NCBI GenBank assembly: GCA_903828255.1
Contig: CAIKLQ010000093.1
Coordinates: 1 to 36,959 of the forward strand
Direction of reading: 5' to 3'
Length of the DNA stretch: 36,959 nucleotides
Source: an uncultured Verrucomicrobiota bacterium
GTDB taxonomy: Bacteria > Verrucomicrobiota > Verrucomicrobiia > Limisphaerales > JADLHS01
Below the pieces are notes generated by a model, which saw only the letters and a list, made by a program, of their open reading frames with translations, did not search any database and was not told the DNA's origin. The position numbers and the translations under genes were made by a program. Shown here in pieces: positions 8,454-18,255 of the stretch (positions are counted from its first letter, which is position 1; each line of letters begins with the position of its first letter).

Positions 8454-11400
8454 TTACCAAGTAACAGCGCGGTAGTAGCGGATCGGGTTTGTCCCAGTGC
8501 CCGGATCCACATACTGGAAGCTGCCAAAGGTGGCGAGATTGGTAGAGATATTTTGCCAGCCAATGGGAAACGCTAAGTTGGTGGCCCGTTGGATTACGTA
8601 TTCTCGATTCGTCTGGCCTTGGCCCAGAATCAGCACACTGTCATTGGTCTGCATCAGGAGTTGGAGGTAGGCAGGCGTGGAAGCGTCAATGGGCAGGCTG
8701 ATCGGCAATCTCACGTTGTCAAGGAACGCAGCGTCCAGCCCCTTGCTGATCGTCGAATCCTTGGTGTAACGCCATTCCAAAGTGTGAGAGCCAAAGGACA
8801 AGGGGAACGAATAGCTGGTCCAATCAATCTCGCCCGACCACTGTTGCTGCAACACCCCATCCACAACGAAATTCAGGAAGTCCCAGGGCGTCTCCGAACT
8901 GACTTTGAAATAGAAGGAGGCCACGCCACCGCTGAAGTTCGTCGTAAAGACCAGGGAGCTGGTTTTATTGTTGCCGATGTCCCCGGACTGAGCCGAGAAG
9001 CTCCCTGCCAGCACCGTAGCCGACTGGACCGTCCAGGGCAGGTCGCCGGAAGAAGTCCACCCGAGCTTCGACAGGTCTCCTCTTTCAAAATCGTCCGTGT
9101 AACTGATGGGACGAAAATTGGCCGTGACCGTCATGTTGGAATTGACAACGAGCGACAATGGATTCTTGGTCGCTGTGAGATCGCCGCTCCAACTGTCGAA
9201 TTGGAAGAATGAATCCGGCGTCGCGGTCAAGACCACGGTAGCGTTGCTGACCACGTCACCCGAGGCGGGATACACCTGGCCGTTGCCTGCGCTGTTGAGT
9301 GTGAGAACGAACAGGCTCGCGGGAGTGAATGCATACTGGAGCGCAACGATCCCAGAAACGCCATCGTAACCATCCACAGCGATGTGATAAATTCGATCGG
9401 CTCGGACAGGCTGGGTCATCTGGCTGAAGCCACGCGAAGCACCGGGGTAGGCATCGTCGTTCATCGCCACCGCAGTGAGTCCGTTAACGGTGTCGCCGGT
9501 GTACAGCCCGAGTAAAGTATCAAACGTCGAGTTGGTGGTGCTCAAGGCAAGGAAGCCATCCGCCGGAGGTTGGTACCACCACCAAACAGATTTTCCGCCG
9601 TTGATTCCCGCATGAGCGGGTTCACCCGGTTCCTTCGTCGCGCTGGTGGTAGCTGCTGAAGCCACATCCGGCACGGCGGTAAGCTCCAGCGCGTTCACAA
9701 AAAAGTCATTGGTGGGAGTCGCCGAAACGTAATTGACCTGAATGGACACGGGCGAGGAAAAATTCCCCGCCTCGTCCAGCGCCCGGACCTGAATCGTATT
9801 GTAACCCTGCGTCAACAAGGCCGGCGCGGTCCAAGCGGTCGTTCCATTGGCAGAAGCGCTCAGGCCGCCATTGATGGCGACCAAAACCTCCATGACGCCG
9901 GAGGCGTTCGGCAGCGGATCAAAGGCCGTGCCAGCAATGTTCACGTTGGGGCTATAGACGGTTAACCCGCTCAATGGACTTGACACAAAAACAGACGGGG
10001 GTGTAGTGTCGAACTGACCGCCCGGGGCGACCCGCAACTGGATGGATCCCAAAGCATTCGTGCTCGCCGCCGCCACTGCAATCCGATAGCCCACCCCAGC
10101 CTGAGCGCTAAAGCCGACATAAGCGGGCTGATGCTGCCCTAAGTTGCTATTCGTGGAAACCATCGGCGTGAGGTTGGTCAGTGCGTTCCCGGTATAGACG
10201 GCCAGCACGGTGTCAATCCGGCTGCCGGTCAGGTCAAGAAACACGTTCGTGTTGCGGGTCGGTGTATAAACCCACCAAAGCGAGGCGGCGGCACTCGAAC
10301 CCCCTTGGTGCGGAGGCTCGTTCGTCTCCAGCGTGGCAAACTGGTTGTTCGCGAGATACATGCCGCCACCCACGTCAACTTTGCTCGCGTTGGTGAAGAA
10401 ATCGTTGGGGGGTGGAGGAGCAACTGAGTAATTGACGAGGTTGGTTACGGCGATCTTTCCCGGCGCGGAAGCGATGACCGTCATCACCAACGGGTTGGTG
10501 GCGCCCGGCACCTTGAAAACCGAGCTGTAGATATTATCATTGGAAACCGCATCCGGAAAACGGCCGTTGTTGGTGAAAATGAGATTCGTATATCCCGCGA
10601 TGGAAGCCGTTACCGTCGCGTTGTAAACGCCAAAGGTGTCGAAAACCTTAACGTACACCGACTGCGCAGCGGAAGTGAGCAAGACAGATCCGGACGGGGG
10701 AGTAACGCTGGCCAACAACTGGCCGGTGCCAGTCAACGTAAGCGAAGTGTGGGCGTTTAATCGCCCACCGGTGGTCGTGACACCATTCAAGGCCAGACTC
10801 GGCGTAGTTCCCATAAGGATTCGTTGGCGCACTTCCGTGTAATCAGCCGAAGGATACAGAGCCAAAATCAAGGCCGCTACGCCAGTGACATGTGGAGCCG
10901 CCATACTGGTTCCAGCGATTGTGTCGTAGGCGGTATCGGAGGTGTTCCAACAAGAGTAAATTTCTACCCCCGGCGCGCCCAGATGGACAGTTTTCAATCC
11001 GTAATCCGAGAAACCAGCCAGATTGTCGCTCCTATCGATTGCGGCAACCGAAATGATGTTGTCCAGCTGATAATTCGCCGGATAATGCGGAACCTGGTCG
11101 TTGTCCATATCATCATTCCCGGCAGCAGCGATAAAAAGCACGCCCTTCGCCCGGGCAGCATTGATGGCGTTGAACATGGTTTGAGAGTAACCGCCACCAC
11201 CCCAACTGTTGTTCATGACGCGCGCCCCATTGTTCACGGCGAAATTGATGCACGTCACGGCGTCGGAAGTGGCACCGGAGCCGCCCGCGCTCAGGAACTT
11301 GCACCCCATAAGCCTAACCTTCCATGTAACCCCCACCGAAGCATTCTGGTCGTTCGCGGCCGCGCCAATGGTGCCCGACACATGAGTGCCGTGGCCGTTA

Positions 11401-12080
11401 TCATCCATGGGGTTGCTCGTCCCCGTGATTGCGTTGATTCCGAAAGTGCCATTGGTTGGGTTGCGCCACATTTGATTCGTCAGATCACGATGCGTGTAGC
11501 GAATCCCGCTATCAATGACTGCCACAATGACATTCGTGGATCCCGTCGTGAGGTTCCAAGCGTTGGTCGCCGCGATATCGGTGCCGGACTTGCCGCCGCT
11601 CTGGCCGTAGTTGCGGAGACCCCAGAGCGTCCCATCCACAAATTTCGAGTCGGTCGGTGCCACGGTGGCGTGGACGATGTAATCAGGCTCGACGTAGGCA
11701 AACTGACCCGACTGCACCAAAGCCGTCATGCGGGAAGTCAGCAGTGCTTGAAGTATGGTGGGGCTGTTAGTGGCGGTATCAGTCGGGTTAAGGTCATCCA
11801 AAACCACCATCCCGGGCACGATGTCATATTGCCGCAGAACCTGCATCCCAGCCTGCTCTAGCAAAGGCGCGTTGGCGGCGATCCGATTGGCGCCCTTAAA
11901 CTGGGCCAAGATGCGCGTTGGATGGACTTCGAAGCCACCGAGGGTCACGGAGGTGGTCACCGCCTTCAGAGTTAATGTGCCCATGCACATGACCACAAGG
12001 AACGCGAGCGAAAATGTCGCTACGCCACATGGAGACCGCACCAGCCGTTGCCAGATGGAGAATTGATACCGAATTTTCAT
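8454..12080 (-). CDS. Secreted subtilisin-like serine protease (S8) with C-terminal adhesion-type domains
   Basis: A 1,208-aa preproprotein. An N-terminal signal/membrane segment spans about residues 15-40, followed by a propeptide-like region (about 50-135). The S8 catalytic domain has Asp190 (VIVAVIDSG), His230 (DDNGHGTHVSG), oxyanion Asn322 (IAAAGND) and Ser392 (GTSMAAPH), so it should be active. Next comes a chain of beta domains: a filamin-like region (about 460-555), two NDFF-type modules (about 559-690 and 791-915), an Ig-like domain between them (695-785), a divergent InlB B-repeat-like segment (about 925-990), a jelly-roll-like domain (about 995-1125), and a C-terminal module (1134-1208) ending RYYRAVTW. 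It is the last gene of a four-gene set, 113 bp after its neighbour. A weak hairpin without a T-run follows at 8418-8442. The likely role is extracellular protein degradation or processing of co-secreted neighbours. Confidence 0.93.
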   Translation of the reverse strand: MKIRYQFSIWQRLVRSPCGVATFSLAFLVVMCMGTLTLKAVTTSVTLGGFEVHPTRILAQFKGANRIAANAPLLEQAGMQVLRQYDIVPGMVVLDDLNPTDTATNSPTILQALLTSRMTALVQSGQFAYVEPDYIVHATVAPTDSKFVDGTLWGLRNYGQSGGKSGTDIAATNAWNLTTGSTNVIVAVIDSGIRYTHRDLTNQMWRNPTNGTFGINAITGTSNPMDDNGHGTHVSGTIGAAANDQNASVGVTWKVRLMGCKFLSAGGSGATSDAVTCINFAVNNGARVMNNSWGGGGYSQTMFNAINAARAKGVLFIAAAGNDDMDNDQVPHYPANYQLDNIISVAAIDRSDNLAGFSDYGLKTVHLGAPGVEIYSCWNTSDTAYDTIAGTSMAAPHVTGVAALILALYPSADYTEVRQRILMGTTPSLALNGVTTTGGRLNAHTSLTLTGTGQLLASVTPPSGSVLLTSAAQSVYVKVFDTFGVYNATVTASIAGYTNLIFTNNGRFPDAVSNDNIYSSVFKVPGATNPLVMTVIASAPGKIAVTNLVNYSVAPPPPNDFFTNASKVDVGGGMYLANNQFATLETNEPPHQGGSSAAASLWWVYTPTRNTNVFLDLTGSRIDTVLAVYTGNALTNLTPMVSTNSNLGQHQPAYVGFSAQAGVGYRIAVAAASTNALGSIQLRVAPGGQFDTTPPSVFVSSPLSGLTVYSPNVNIAGTAFDPLPNASGVMEVLVAINGGLSASANGTTAWTAPALLTQGYNTIQVRALDEAGNFSSPVSIQVNYVSATPTNDFFVNALELTAVPDVASAATTSATKEPGEPAHAGINGGKSVWWWYQPPADGFLALSTTNSTFDTLLGLYTGDTVNGLTAVAMNDDAYPGASRGFSQMTQPVRADRIYHIAVDGYDGVSGIVALQYAFTPASLFVLTLNSAGNGQVYPASGDVVSNATVVLTATPDSFFQFDSWSGDLTATKNPLSLVVNSNMTVTANFRPISYTDDFERGDLSKLGWTSSGDLPWTVQSATVLAGSFSAQSGDIGNNKTSSLVFTTNFSGGVASFYFKVSSETPWDFLNFVVDGVLQQQWSGEIDWTSYSFPLSFGSHTLEWRYTKDSTISKGLDAAFLDNVRLPISLPIDASTPAYLQLLMQTNDSVLILGQGQTNREYVIQRATNLAFPIGWQNISTNLATFGSFQYVDPGTGTNPIRYYRAVTW

Positions 12081-12193
12081 GATGTTTTCGTTGTCACAAT
12101 TTCAGCGCAGCAATGGCTCGCCGTTGTACTGCTGTAATGAATCCTGTTCAGACCATCCGTTATCTTCGGCGGGGATCCCGGCCCGTCCGCTCA

Positions 12194-15100
12194 TCAAGGA
12201 GTAAAACCAACCCGATAAAACCGCCGCACGGCTCCAGAGGCCGCATTGGTATCAGTGACGCTCACAACGCGATTGGTGGTTGCGCTGTTCGTGTAACGCA
12301 CCAGCGGCTGCCAGTTGTTCAATGCTGGATTGCTGGAATACTCCACCTGATAAACAGCCTTCGCCTTGGCGGTCCATGAGACGACCATCGCGCTGATAGC
12401 TGGCGTGTTGCCCTTTAGCAGAGAAGCCGTCAGCGCTACCCCGCTGGCAGAGAATGGATACGGGTCGTAGTAATTCGGAACTCCATTGCCATTCGAGTCA
12501 ATGATCTTGCTGTTTCGCAGGGCTCTGTTCACGCTGATGCTCACGCCGTTGCTGACCACGGCCACCGAACTGTTGGGGCCCGCAAAATCCCGAACCCAAC
12601 GCAAGCGGCTGTCGAATTGACCATCCAGATACTCTTCAGGTTGTTGCGGAACGCCATTCGTGGGCGGTGGGGTGAATCCTACCTTCGCCGAAGCGAAGTA
12701 AATGACGAGAGTGGGATCAATCGCGACCAAGTTTTGATAGTTTGTCCCAAGGTCGCTCAAGTCAAGCTGGTCCACATACATGCCGTTGTTGTTGCCCGTG
12801 CCGGAGAAATAGAAATAGGGATATGGGCTTTGGGATGACACCACCAATTTGCCAAGCGCCGTGTTGTTGGTATAGCCTGCCGTAATCGCACCGCGATTGG
12901 CACCGGCCCAAGTATGATCAATTCCAACGGCGTAATTGGCCGGGGCCACGGTTTCGATTGAGGTGCCTAGCAGGTCACCCGTGGGTGGCTTCGACTGCAG
13001 GTTAAACCCATTTTGGACAATGAATTCGTTACCGGAAGCTCCGCCCGCATCGTAAAGCGCATTTGTTACCAACAAATCGAGCGTGCCATTTACGGTCATC
13101 TGGTATTTGTTGAATTTGAGGCTCCCAGACAGGAACTGGGACGATCCGCCCGAGGTGCTGCTGCCTCCCTCAAGAAGGCCTGACCCGCATTGCATCGAGA
13201 GGAAGACATCCGTTGTCAAAGCCCCGCGGTTTTCGAAGTAAACGCTCTTCAAAAGAATGCTCTGCGCACTGACCGTTCCCGTGTTGACGAATGTGGAATA
13301 CGGCGTTGCCCGGTCATCCCCGAAATGAGCAATGCTGGCGATGCTAAAGGTGCCGCGGTTCGTCAAATACAGCAGGGTCGGCGCATTGGCTGACGTCCAG
13401 TCCTGCAATGGCACGCCTGGCGGCGCATACCCTAGAATGGGATTCACCACGGGAACAACCCCCGGAAGTGTCAAACCACCTTCAATGGTCAGGCTACTGC
13501 CGTCTATGAGCAACGATTCAGCCACCGACAGATTGTCGCTGATGAGAACATTCGTGCTGTGGCTGGTAAAGTCATGAACCGTAACTGGAAGTTGCCAAAC
13601 CCCCAAACTTGAAGCATCCAGCATCATAGTGTGGAAGGAGATAGTGACCGTATTCGTCAACGGCGCAAGAGTGGCCCCATTAGTGTCCACAAGGTAGTTG
13701 GTCAACATTAAAACGGCCGTATTGCTCCAGATGGCACTCCACACCCGAATCTGTCCCCGGAACCGGTTCACAGTATCCGGGCTGAGATTCTGAATTTTCA
13801 AGTTCCCGTTGGTGGAAGCGAGATTGAAACTGAGATGCTCGCAATCCACCACCGCATTGCTGCTCGATATCAAATGTGAGCTTTGGATGGTGATCTCCCC
13901 CTCGGCCCGCATCCGTGTGTTGCTTAGGTTCAGGGTGTCCGCTAAGATTCGGATACGGCCCGGTATATTGGTGACCGTCCCCCCAGCGACCGGCGGGGGG
14001 CGTGTCACGACGTTGTCCGCAAAAGCGCTGTAGGAAGCGTATTCTCCCGCCTCCACCACGCTATTGGTGACCGCATCTCCCATCACCCCGGCGAGAAATT
14101 GTCTGGCGCCAGAACTCAGGAAAAAGTCATTGGTCGGGTATCCATTATTGCCCGCTGAATAGCCGATATTCGCAAGGCTGCCCCCAGAATATGCACCCCG
14201 GTCAATGTAATAATTTGCCGGCCGGGAAGTGGTGTATGAAGGACACCCAATGATACTGGTCAGCATCCCGGTGGTACCCAAGCCTCCGTAGGCAAGGTTG
14301 TCTTCCACGTAAAGATAAGCCGGCTCCATCCGGCTGGTCACCGCGTTTGATACTTGCACCGCCAGCAGAACGGCTGCGCTGTTATACCCGGCAAGATTAG
14401 GCCCGGCAAACCCTTGCTGAAGAGCCATGCCAGGGCCCAGACCCACAAACACCGCACCTTTGGTCATGTTGGTGTAGAACGATACGGTGTTGCTGCTACC
14501 ATCCTTGTTGGTGACAACAACTGAGGCAAGGCTCTCGGGAAAGACGTTGATATAGGAATCAGCCTCCGGATTGGCGATCGTAAACCCTGGCCCTCCATAG
14601 GGCCGCACGTCCCCACGACTTCCTTGGGCGCGCGCCGTGGATCCGTTCCAGAGTCTCGCGCTAAACAAAGGGTGATCTTTGTCGTAATTTGTCCGCCCCC
14701 AGTAAAGATCACTGATAGCAATATCGGGCGAGAAATTCGTTTCCCCGGTGCCACTCCCAACCGTTTCAGACCACACTGGCAGAACTTCAATTCCACTGCG
14801 AGAAAGGTCCACATTCTTGCCGGTCAATTCCATCTCCCCATTGGCGCCCACGACCAGCGACGCTTTCGGGGATCCGGAGGAGCCTGCTTTGACCGTGATG
14901 TTGGAGGCCCAAACAATCAAATGACTAGGGCCCACCGGGGCCATGGCGCAACCGTAAAGGTATGGCCGGGGGCCGTCATTCGCCTGTACCACAGCGCCGT
15001 TATCATTGAAGAAGCTGGATGCCATAGTCCGCATCCCGTTCAGGGAGGAAGTCGTGCTAAATCGGAACCCGGGCGTTCCGTCCATAGTTCCGGAGCCAAA

Positions 15101-15313
15101 AAAGGTCCCGACGGTGTTGGTGAAATAGCGCGTATCCCAAGTTTCGTAGGGACCAGCGGTTGAGGCTTGAAACAGACCCTTGTTCACAAAGACGAAGGCG
15201 TCAACTTGGGGATTAAACACCCTTCCAAGATTTTCGTACTTGGCGTCGGCGGCCTTGCTCGCACCCGGGAGCAGGGACAACCCCAGCAATCCAAAAAGTA
15301 ACAATCGCTTCAT
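12194..15313 (-). CDS. Large exported beta-rich protein, function unknown
   Basis: A 1,039-aa protein with a clear signal peptide (MKRLLLFGLLGLSLLPGASKA). The body is rich in Ser, Thr, Asn and Gly, with many short beta-prone stretches (LNLSNTRMRAEGEITIQSSH, GTVSAQSILLKSVYFENRGA). These resemble parallel beta-helix or filamentous-haemagglutinin-like passengers, but I recognise no named domain. The C-terminal 75 residues (about 965-1039) form a module with YQVEYSSNPALNNWQPL and a terminal FYRVGF. It has the same pattern as the ends of the genes at 8454 and 16732. It starts 25 bp after the stop of the upstream gene and so is probably cotranscribed. It may be a surface or matrix protein, and secretion by the adjacent secretin is possible. 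Export is well supported. The function is not known. Confidence 0.85.
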   Translation of the reverse strand: MKRLLLFGLLGLSLLPGASKAADAKYENLGRVFNPQVDAFVFVNKGLFQASTAGPYETWDTRYFTNTVGTFFGSGTMDGTPGFRFSTTSSLNGMRTMASSFFNDNGAVVQANDGPRPYLYGCAMAPVGPSHLIVWASNITVKAGSSGSPKASLVVGANGEMELTGKNVDLSRSGIEVLPVWSETVGSGTGETNFSPDIAISDLYWGRTNYDKDHPLFSARLWNGSTARAQGSRGDVRPYGGPGFTIANPEADSYINVFPESLASVVVTNKDGSSNTVSFYTNMTKGAVFVGLGPGMALQQGFAGPNLAGYNSAAVLLAVQVSNAVTSRMEPAYLYVEDNLAYGGLGTTGMLTSIIGCPSYTTSRPANYYIDRGAYSGGSLANIGYSAGNNGYPTNDFFLSSGARQFLAGVMGDAVTNSVVEAGEYASYSAFADNVVTRPPPVAGGTVTNIPGRIRILADTLNLSNTRMRAEGEITIQSSHLISSSNAVVDCEHLSFNLASTNGNLKIQNLSPDTVNRFRGQIRVWSAIWSNTAVLMLTNYLVDTNGATLAPLTNTVTISFHTMMLDASSLGVWQLPVTVHDFTSHSTNVLISDNLSVAESLLIDGSSLTIEGGLTLPGVVPVVNPILGYAPPGVPLQDWTSANAPTLLYLTNRGTFSIASIAHFGDDRATPYSTFVNTGTVSAQSILLKSVYFENRGALTTDVFLSMQCGSGLLEGGSSTSGGSSQFLSGSLKFNKYQMTVNGTLDLLVTNALYDAGGASGNEFIVQNGFNLQSKPPTGDLLGTSIETVAPANYAVGIDHTWAGANRGAITAGYTNNTALGKLVVSSQSPYPYFYFSGTGNNNGMYVDQLDLSDLGTNYQNLVAIDPTLVIYFASAKVGFTPPPTNGVPQQPEEYLDGQFDSRLRWVRDFAGPNSSVAVVSNGVSISVNRALRNSKIIDSNGNGVPNYYDPYPFSASGVALTASLLKGNTPAISAMVVSWTAKAKAVYQVEYSSNPALNNWQPLVRYTNSATTNRVVSVTDTNAASGAVRRFYRVGFTP

Positions 15314-15338
15314 AATTCGTCTCCTGAAAGCCCGGCAA

Positions 15339-16727
15339 TTAGTAGCCGTTCAAAACCTGCTGTTCCAATTCTTGGATGGAACTTCCGACGGGATAAACGA
15401 CAGGCTCATTGGCGGTGCCATCGAAAGAACCCCAAACCCAACCGCCAAAGCCGGTGATTTCGTCCAAAAAGCTGCCGCCGTCAAACGGGCCAAGGTTGTA
15501 TATGAAGGGGCCAATCTTGTTGAATGTAAGCACGATTGGCCCGGAGATGACGCCGGGGCCGGCCAAAGCTGCTTGGCCATTGAGTGCATCGTTATTGATC
15601 CATACTGGAGCAGCCGCAAAGGTCCGCCTGATAAAAATGGGATTACCTCCGCCATCTAAACCCAAATCTTCTGCGGAGATAAGGATGTCAGGCTGAGTCA
15701 GGACTCGCTGGATGGTTTGGGTCACCAAGGTTGAATTGGTGATATACGTGTCTTGGTATTGATTTGTTTGCGTGATGAACTGCCCCATCATCGAGTCATA
15801 GCGGCCCTGTTGGAAGGTTAGGTGGTCCACGCCAGGGCGGGGCGACACGCCGACCGGAGCGTTGGTGCCCCCAGTCTGCCCCGCCGGCCACCACGGACTA
15901 CTACTGTTGGCCAAGCTTGCGCCAGCAGCCACATTCTCCGTGTTGACGTTGCTCGCGCGATAGAGATATCGCAATCCGCCCACGTCATCACGAGTCAACC
16001 CCGCATAGAATTCGCCAAAACCCAAGCCTGGTCCTGACGCCCCGGAACCAGCCGCCGAGGTAACCAAACTATCTATGTCGGATGCCACGGCCGTGAATCC
16101 GGACGCCAAGGGGTCCACCTGCACTTCAATAGCATCCCACCATGGCCCGGGAAATTCCAGAATGCCGTAGGTGTACAACACCCCATTCACGTAGGGGGTT
16201 GGCGACAAGGTAACGGGGTCAAAATTCCGCTTAATCACCAAATAGTAAGGAATGGCGTTGATGACGCGTCGGTCGCGCAGGGTCCATGCGTAACGCTCTG
16301 GACTGGCCAAGCCCAACTCCTCCGTCAGCATACCCAGCAAGGCGGATTTCACATCCTGCAACCCCAAGGCACTGGCCCGGTAATTGGCTCGCCGGGTGTC
16401 GGTGGGGAATTCAGCCAGATTGGCACTCATCTGGGAAAACGCTGGCAAGCTGTTCAGGATGGCGAAGGCTTTGTTGACGGCGTCCACCCCCTTCTGCCCG
16501 AAATAATTCAGGAAGGACTCGTCAATTCCGTAGGTGATCGTCTTGAGGTTCCAACGATACTCTTCCCCGAGATTCAATGGCCCGCCAATGTCGAACCCAA
16601 GGGGGTCATAGCCGATTTCCGGAGTTTGCCAAGCTTCGCGCGGCCCAATCAGCGAAAATGCCTGTGCTGAATGCACGGCGGCAGCAACCGTGAGAGCGAA
16701 TAAAGCTTTTTGAAGGTGTCGCAGCAT
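15339..16727 (-). CDS. Exported protein with matrixin-like layout but no zinc motif
   Basis: Starting at ATG 16727 gives 462 aa, a good signal peptide (LFALTVAAAVHSAQA) and a 4-bp gap from the upstream gene. A start at 16769 would add 14 residues and overlap that gene. The N-terminal half resembles the frame of matrixin-type metalloproteases: an ITYGIDESFLNYFGQKGVDAVNKAF segment in pieces, then a helix at about residues 130-143 (LLGMLTEELGLASP) where a matrixin has HExxHxLGLxH, then GLTRDDVGGLRYLYR (243-257), like the DD..GI..LYG end of that fold. The zinc histidines are missing. The C-terminal part is Gly/Asn-rich with no known domain, and lacks the FYRV module of its neighbours. It is probably a catalytically dead family member, a binding protein or a chaperone of the set. 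Confidence 0.85.
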   Translation of the reverse strand: MLRHLQKALFALTVAAAVHSAQAFSLIGPREAWQTPEIGYDPLGFDIGGPLNLGEEYRWNLKTITYGIDESFLNYFGQKGVDAVNKAFAILNSLPAFSQMSANLAEFPTDTRRANYRASALGLQDVKSALLGMLTEELGLASPERYAWTLRDRRVINAIPYYLVIKRNFDPVTLSPTPYVNGVLYTYGILEFPGPWWDAIEVQVDPLASGFTAVASDIDSLVTSAAGSGASGPGLGFGEFYAGLTRDDVGGLRYLYRASNVNTENVAAGASLANSSSPWWPAGQTGGTNAPVGVSPRPGVDHLTFQQGRYDSMMGQFITQTNQYQDTYITNSTLVTQTIQRVLTQPDILISAEDLGLDGGGNPIFIRRTFAAAPVWINNDALNGQAALAGPGVISGPIVLTFNKIGPFIYNLGPFDGGSFLDEITGFGGWVWGSFDGTANEPVVYPVGSSIQELEQQVLNGY

Positions 16728-16731
16728 AAAA

Positions 16732-18255
16732 TTATTGCGGACGAATGACCCGGTAGAACGAGATGCCACTAGTGGCGCTGACTGTCACGGAATCGGTGTA
16801 ACCAGCCGCCGTCCGCGCCGCGCCAAAGTTGGTCCACTTCACGTTGTCAGCGGAAGTTTGCACATAATAGGCCAAACCTGGCTGGGTGTTCCAAGAGAGG
16901 GTCATGCCGGCCGGAGCGTTGGCCGTTTCCAAGCGGATGAGATCATACGAACGGGCAAACAGATCGAAGCTGGTGCCAGCCACGAACGAGGACCAGAGCA
17001 CGAGAAAGCGATTGCGTCCATCCGAGGCAACCGTAGGGTGAATCTGCCGGCTGGCGGTGGTGGTATTGACCCGAAACTCCACGCCCGCCAGATCGCCGCT
17101 GCTGGTGAGAAACTGACCGAACACCCCTTCGCGCGACGCGTCCTGACCCAAGCTGCTCCAGACCGCAAGGAAATTTCGGCCAAAGGTGCTGAGCTTGGGA
17201 GCAAACTGGTCGCCGTGGGTTTGGGTATTCAGGCAAACCGCAGCGCTGGCCGCGGCACCATTCGCATTGAACAACCGTCCATAGACATCCCAGCTCTTTT
17301 GGGATTTTGTAGTCGCCGGGAAACCGGTGCTCGCGTTTTCGATCCCCCGCACCATTCCGTCTTTCTGACTCCAAGCCACGGCAAACCCGCCTTGTGGAGA
17401 GCCAGCCACCGTGGGATTGGCGCACATGTTGATGGCGTCGGCGTTGGCAGGAAACTCGTTGCCCACGGCCAAGCCAGAAGGAGTGAAAACTCGCCCATAC
17501 GCATCCACGCTCGCGGAGCTGCGCTGTAGCTCCGTGATCCAGACCACGACAAAATTGGAATTGGCCAACGCCGCCACCGCTGGCGTTCGCTGGTTTTTTG
17601 ATGTCCATTGGTTGATCTGGAACTCTGCCCCCAACTTCACGCCAGCGGCGGAGAATCGCTGACCGTAAATCCCCTGCAAGCTTCCGTCCTGGCCATCACT
17701 AGCCCAAACAATCATCACGCTGCCATCCGCAAGCGTGGCCACACTAGGGTTGATCTGGAAGTTGTTGGTGTAGGTGTTGACGAGCAGGTCACTGGTAAGA
17801 AAGGTCCCGTTGGCGGCATAGAACCGGGCATAAATCTTTTGAAATCCGTAACGGCCACCCTGCCAGACAAATACTGCGCCGCCGTCCTTCAACAAAGCCA
17901 CCTGAGCTTTTTCCTGATCACCAATGTTGGCGCTGCTGGCAACCGAACTGACCGAGAAGGGCGACTGTGATTGGGCGAGGCTGGTGTTAAGTAGTTGCGC
18001 CCGAATTCTCAGGCCGTTGGTATTCACCGCATTGTCCTGCCAGACCAAATAGCCTCCGGTGGCCGTCACCGCTGCTTGGGGGCTGGTTTGATCACCGGCC
18101 AAAGCCCGCCCTATGACGTAATCATTCCCGCCTGGGGAGAAAGCATTCTGGCCCCGGACCAACAAGGGAATCGCCAGAAGCCAGACAAGAATGACTGGTT
18201 TTCGGGCCGCGCACAGCAGTGGTGACATAAAGTATATTCTTTTTAGCAAGGTCAT
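16732..18255 (-). CDS. Exported seven-repeat protein, predicted beta-propeller, with C-terminal FYRV-type module
   Basis: The start at ATG 18255 (alternative ATG 18228) gives a signal peptide with the core VILVWLLAIPLLVRG. The upstream in-frame ATG at 18363 adds 36 residues that do not look like an export signal. Seven repeats each end in a hydrophobic-VW motif: GGYLVWQ, GGAVFVWQ, GSVMIVWAS, NFVVVWITE, GFAVAWSQ, NFLAVWSS and RFLVLWSS. The tryptophans are 53-71 residues apart. Most repeats also contain an IYGRxF-like strand after the motif. Seven such repeats suggest a seven-bladed propeller. The last 70 residues hold the module with YYVQTSADNVKWTNF and the terminal FYRVIRPQ. It is the first gene of the four-gene exported set, about 260 bp after the exonuclease gene. 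I see no clear promoter in 18256-18515. Confidence 0.87.
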   Translation of the reverse strand: MTLLKRIYFMSPLLCAARKPVILVWLLAIPLLVRGQNAFSPGGNDYVIGRALAGDQTSPQAAVTATGGYLVWQDNAVNTNGLRIRAQLLNTSLAQSQSPFSVSSVASSANIGDQEKAQVALLKDGGAVFVWQGGRYGFQKIYARFYAANGTFLTSDLLVNTYTNNFQINPSVATLADGSVMIVWASDGQDGSLQGIYGQRFSAAGVKLGAEFQINQWTSKNQRTPAVAALANSNFVVVWITELQRSSASVDAYGRVFTPSGLAVGNEFPANADAINMCANPTVAGSPQGGFAVAWSQKDGMVRGIENASTGFPATTKSQKSWDVYGRLFNANGAAASAAVCLNTQTHGDQFAPKLSTFGRNFLAVWSSLGQDASREGVFGQFLTSSGDLAGVEFRVNTTTASRQIHPTVASDGRNRFLVLWSSFVAGTSFDLFARSYDLIRLETANAPAGMTLSWNTQPGLAYYVQTSADNVKWTNFGAARTAAGYTDSVTVSATSGISFYRVIRPQ

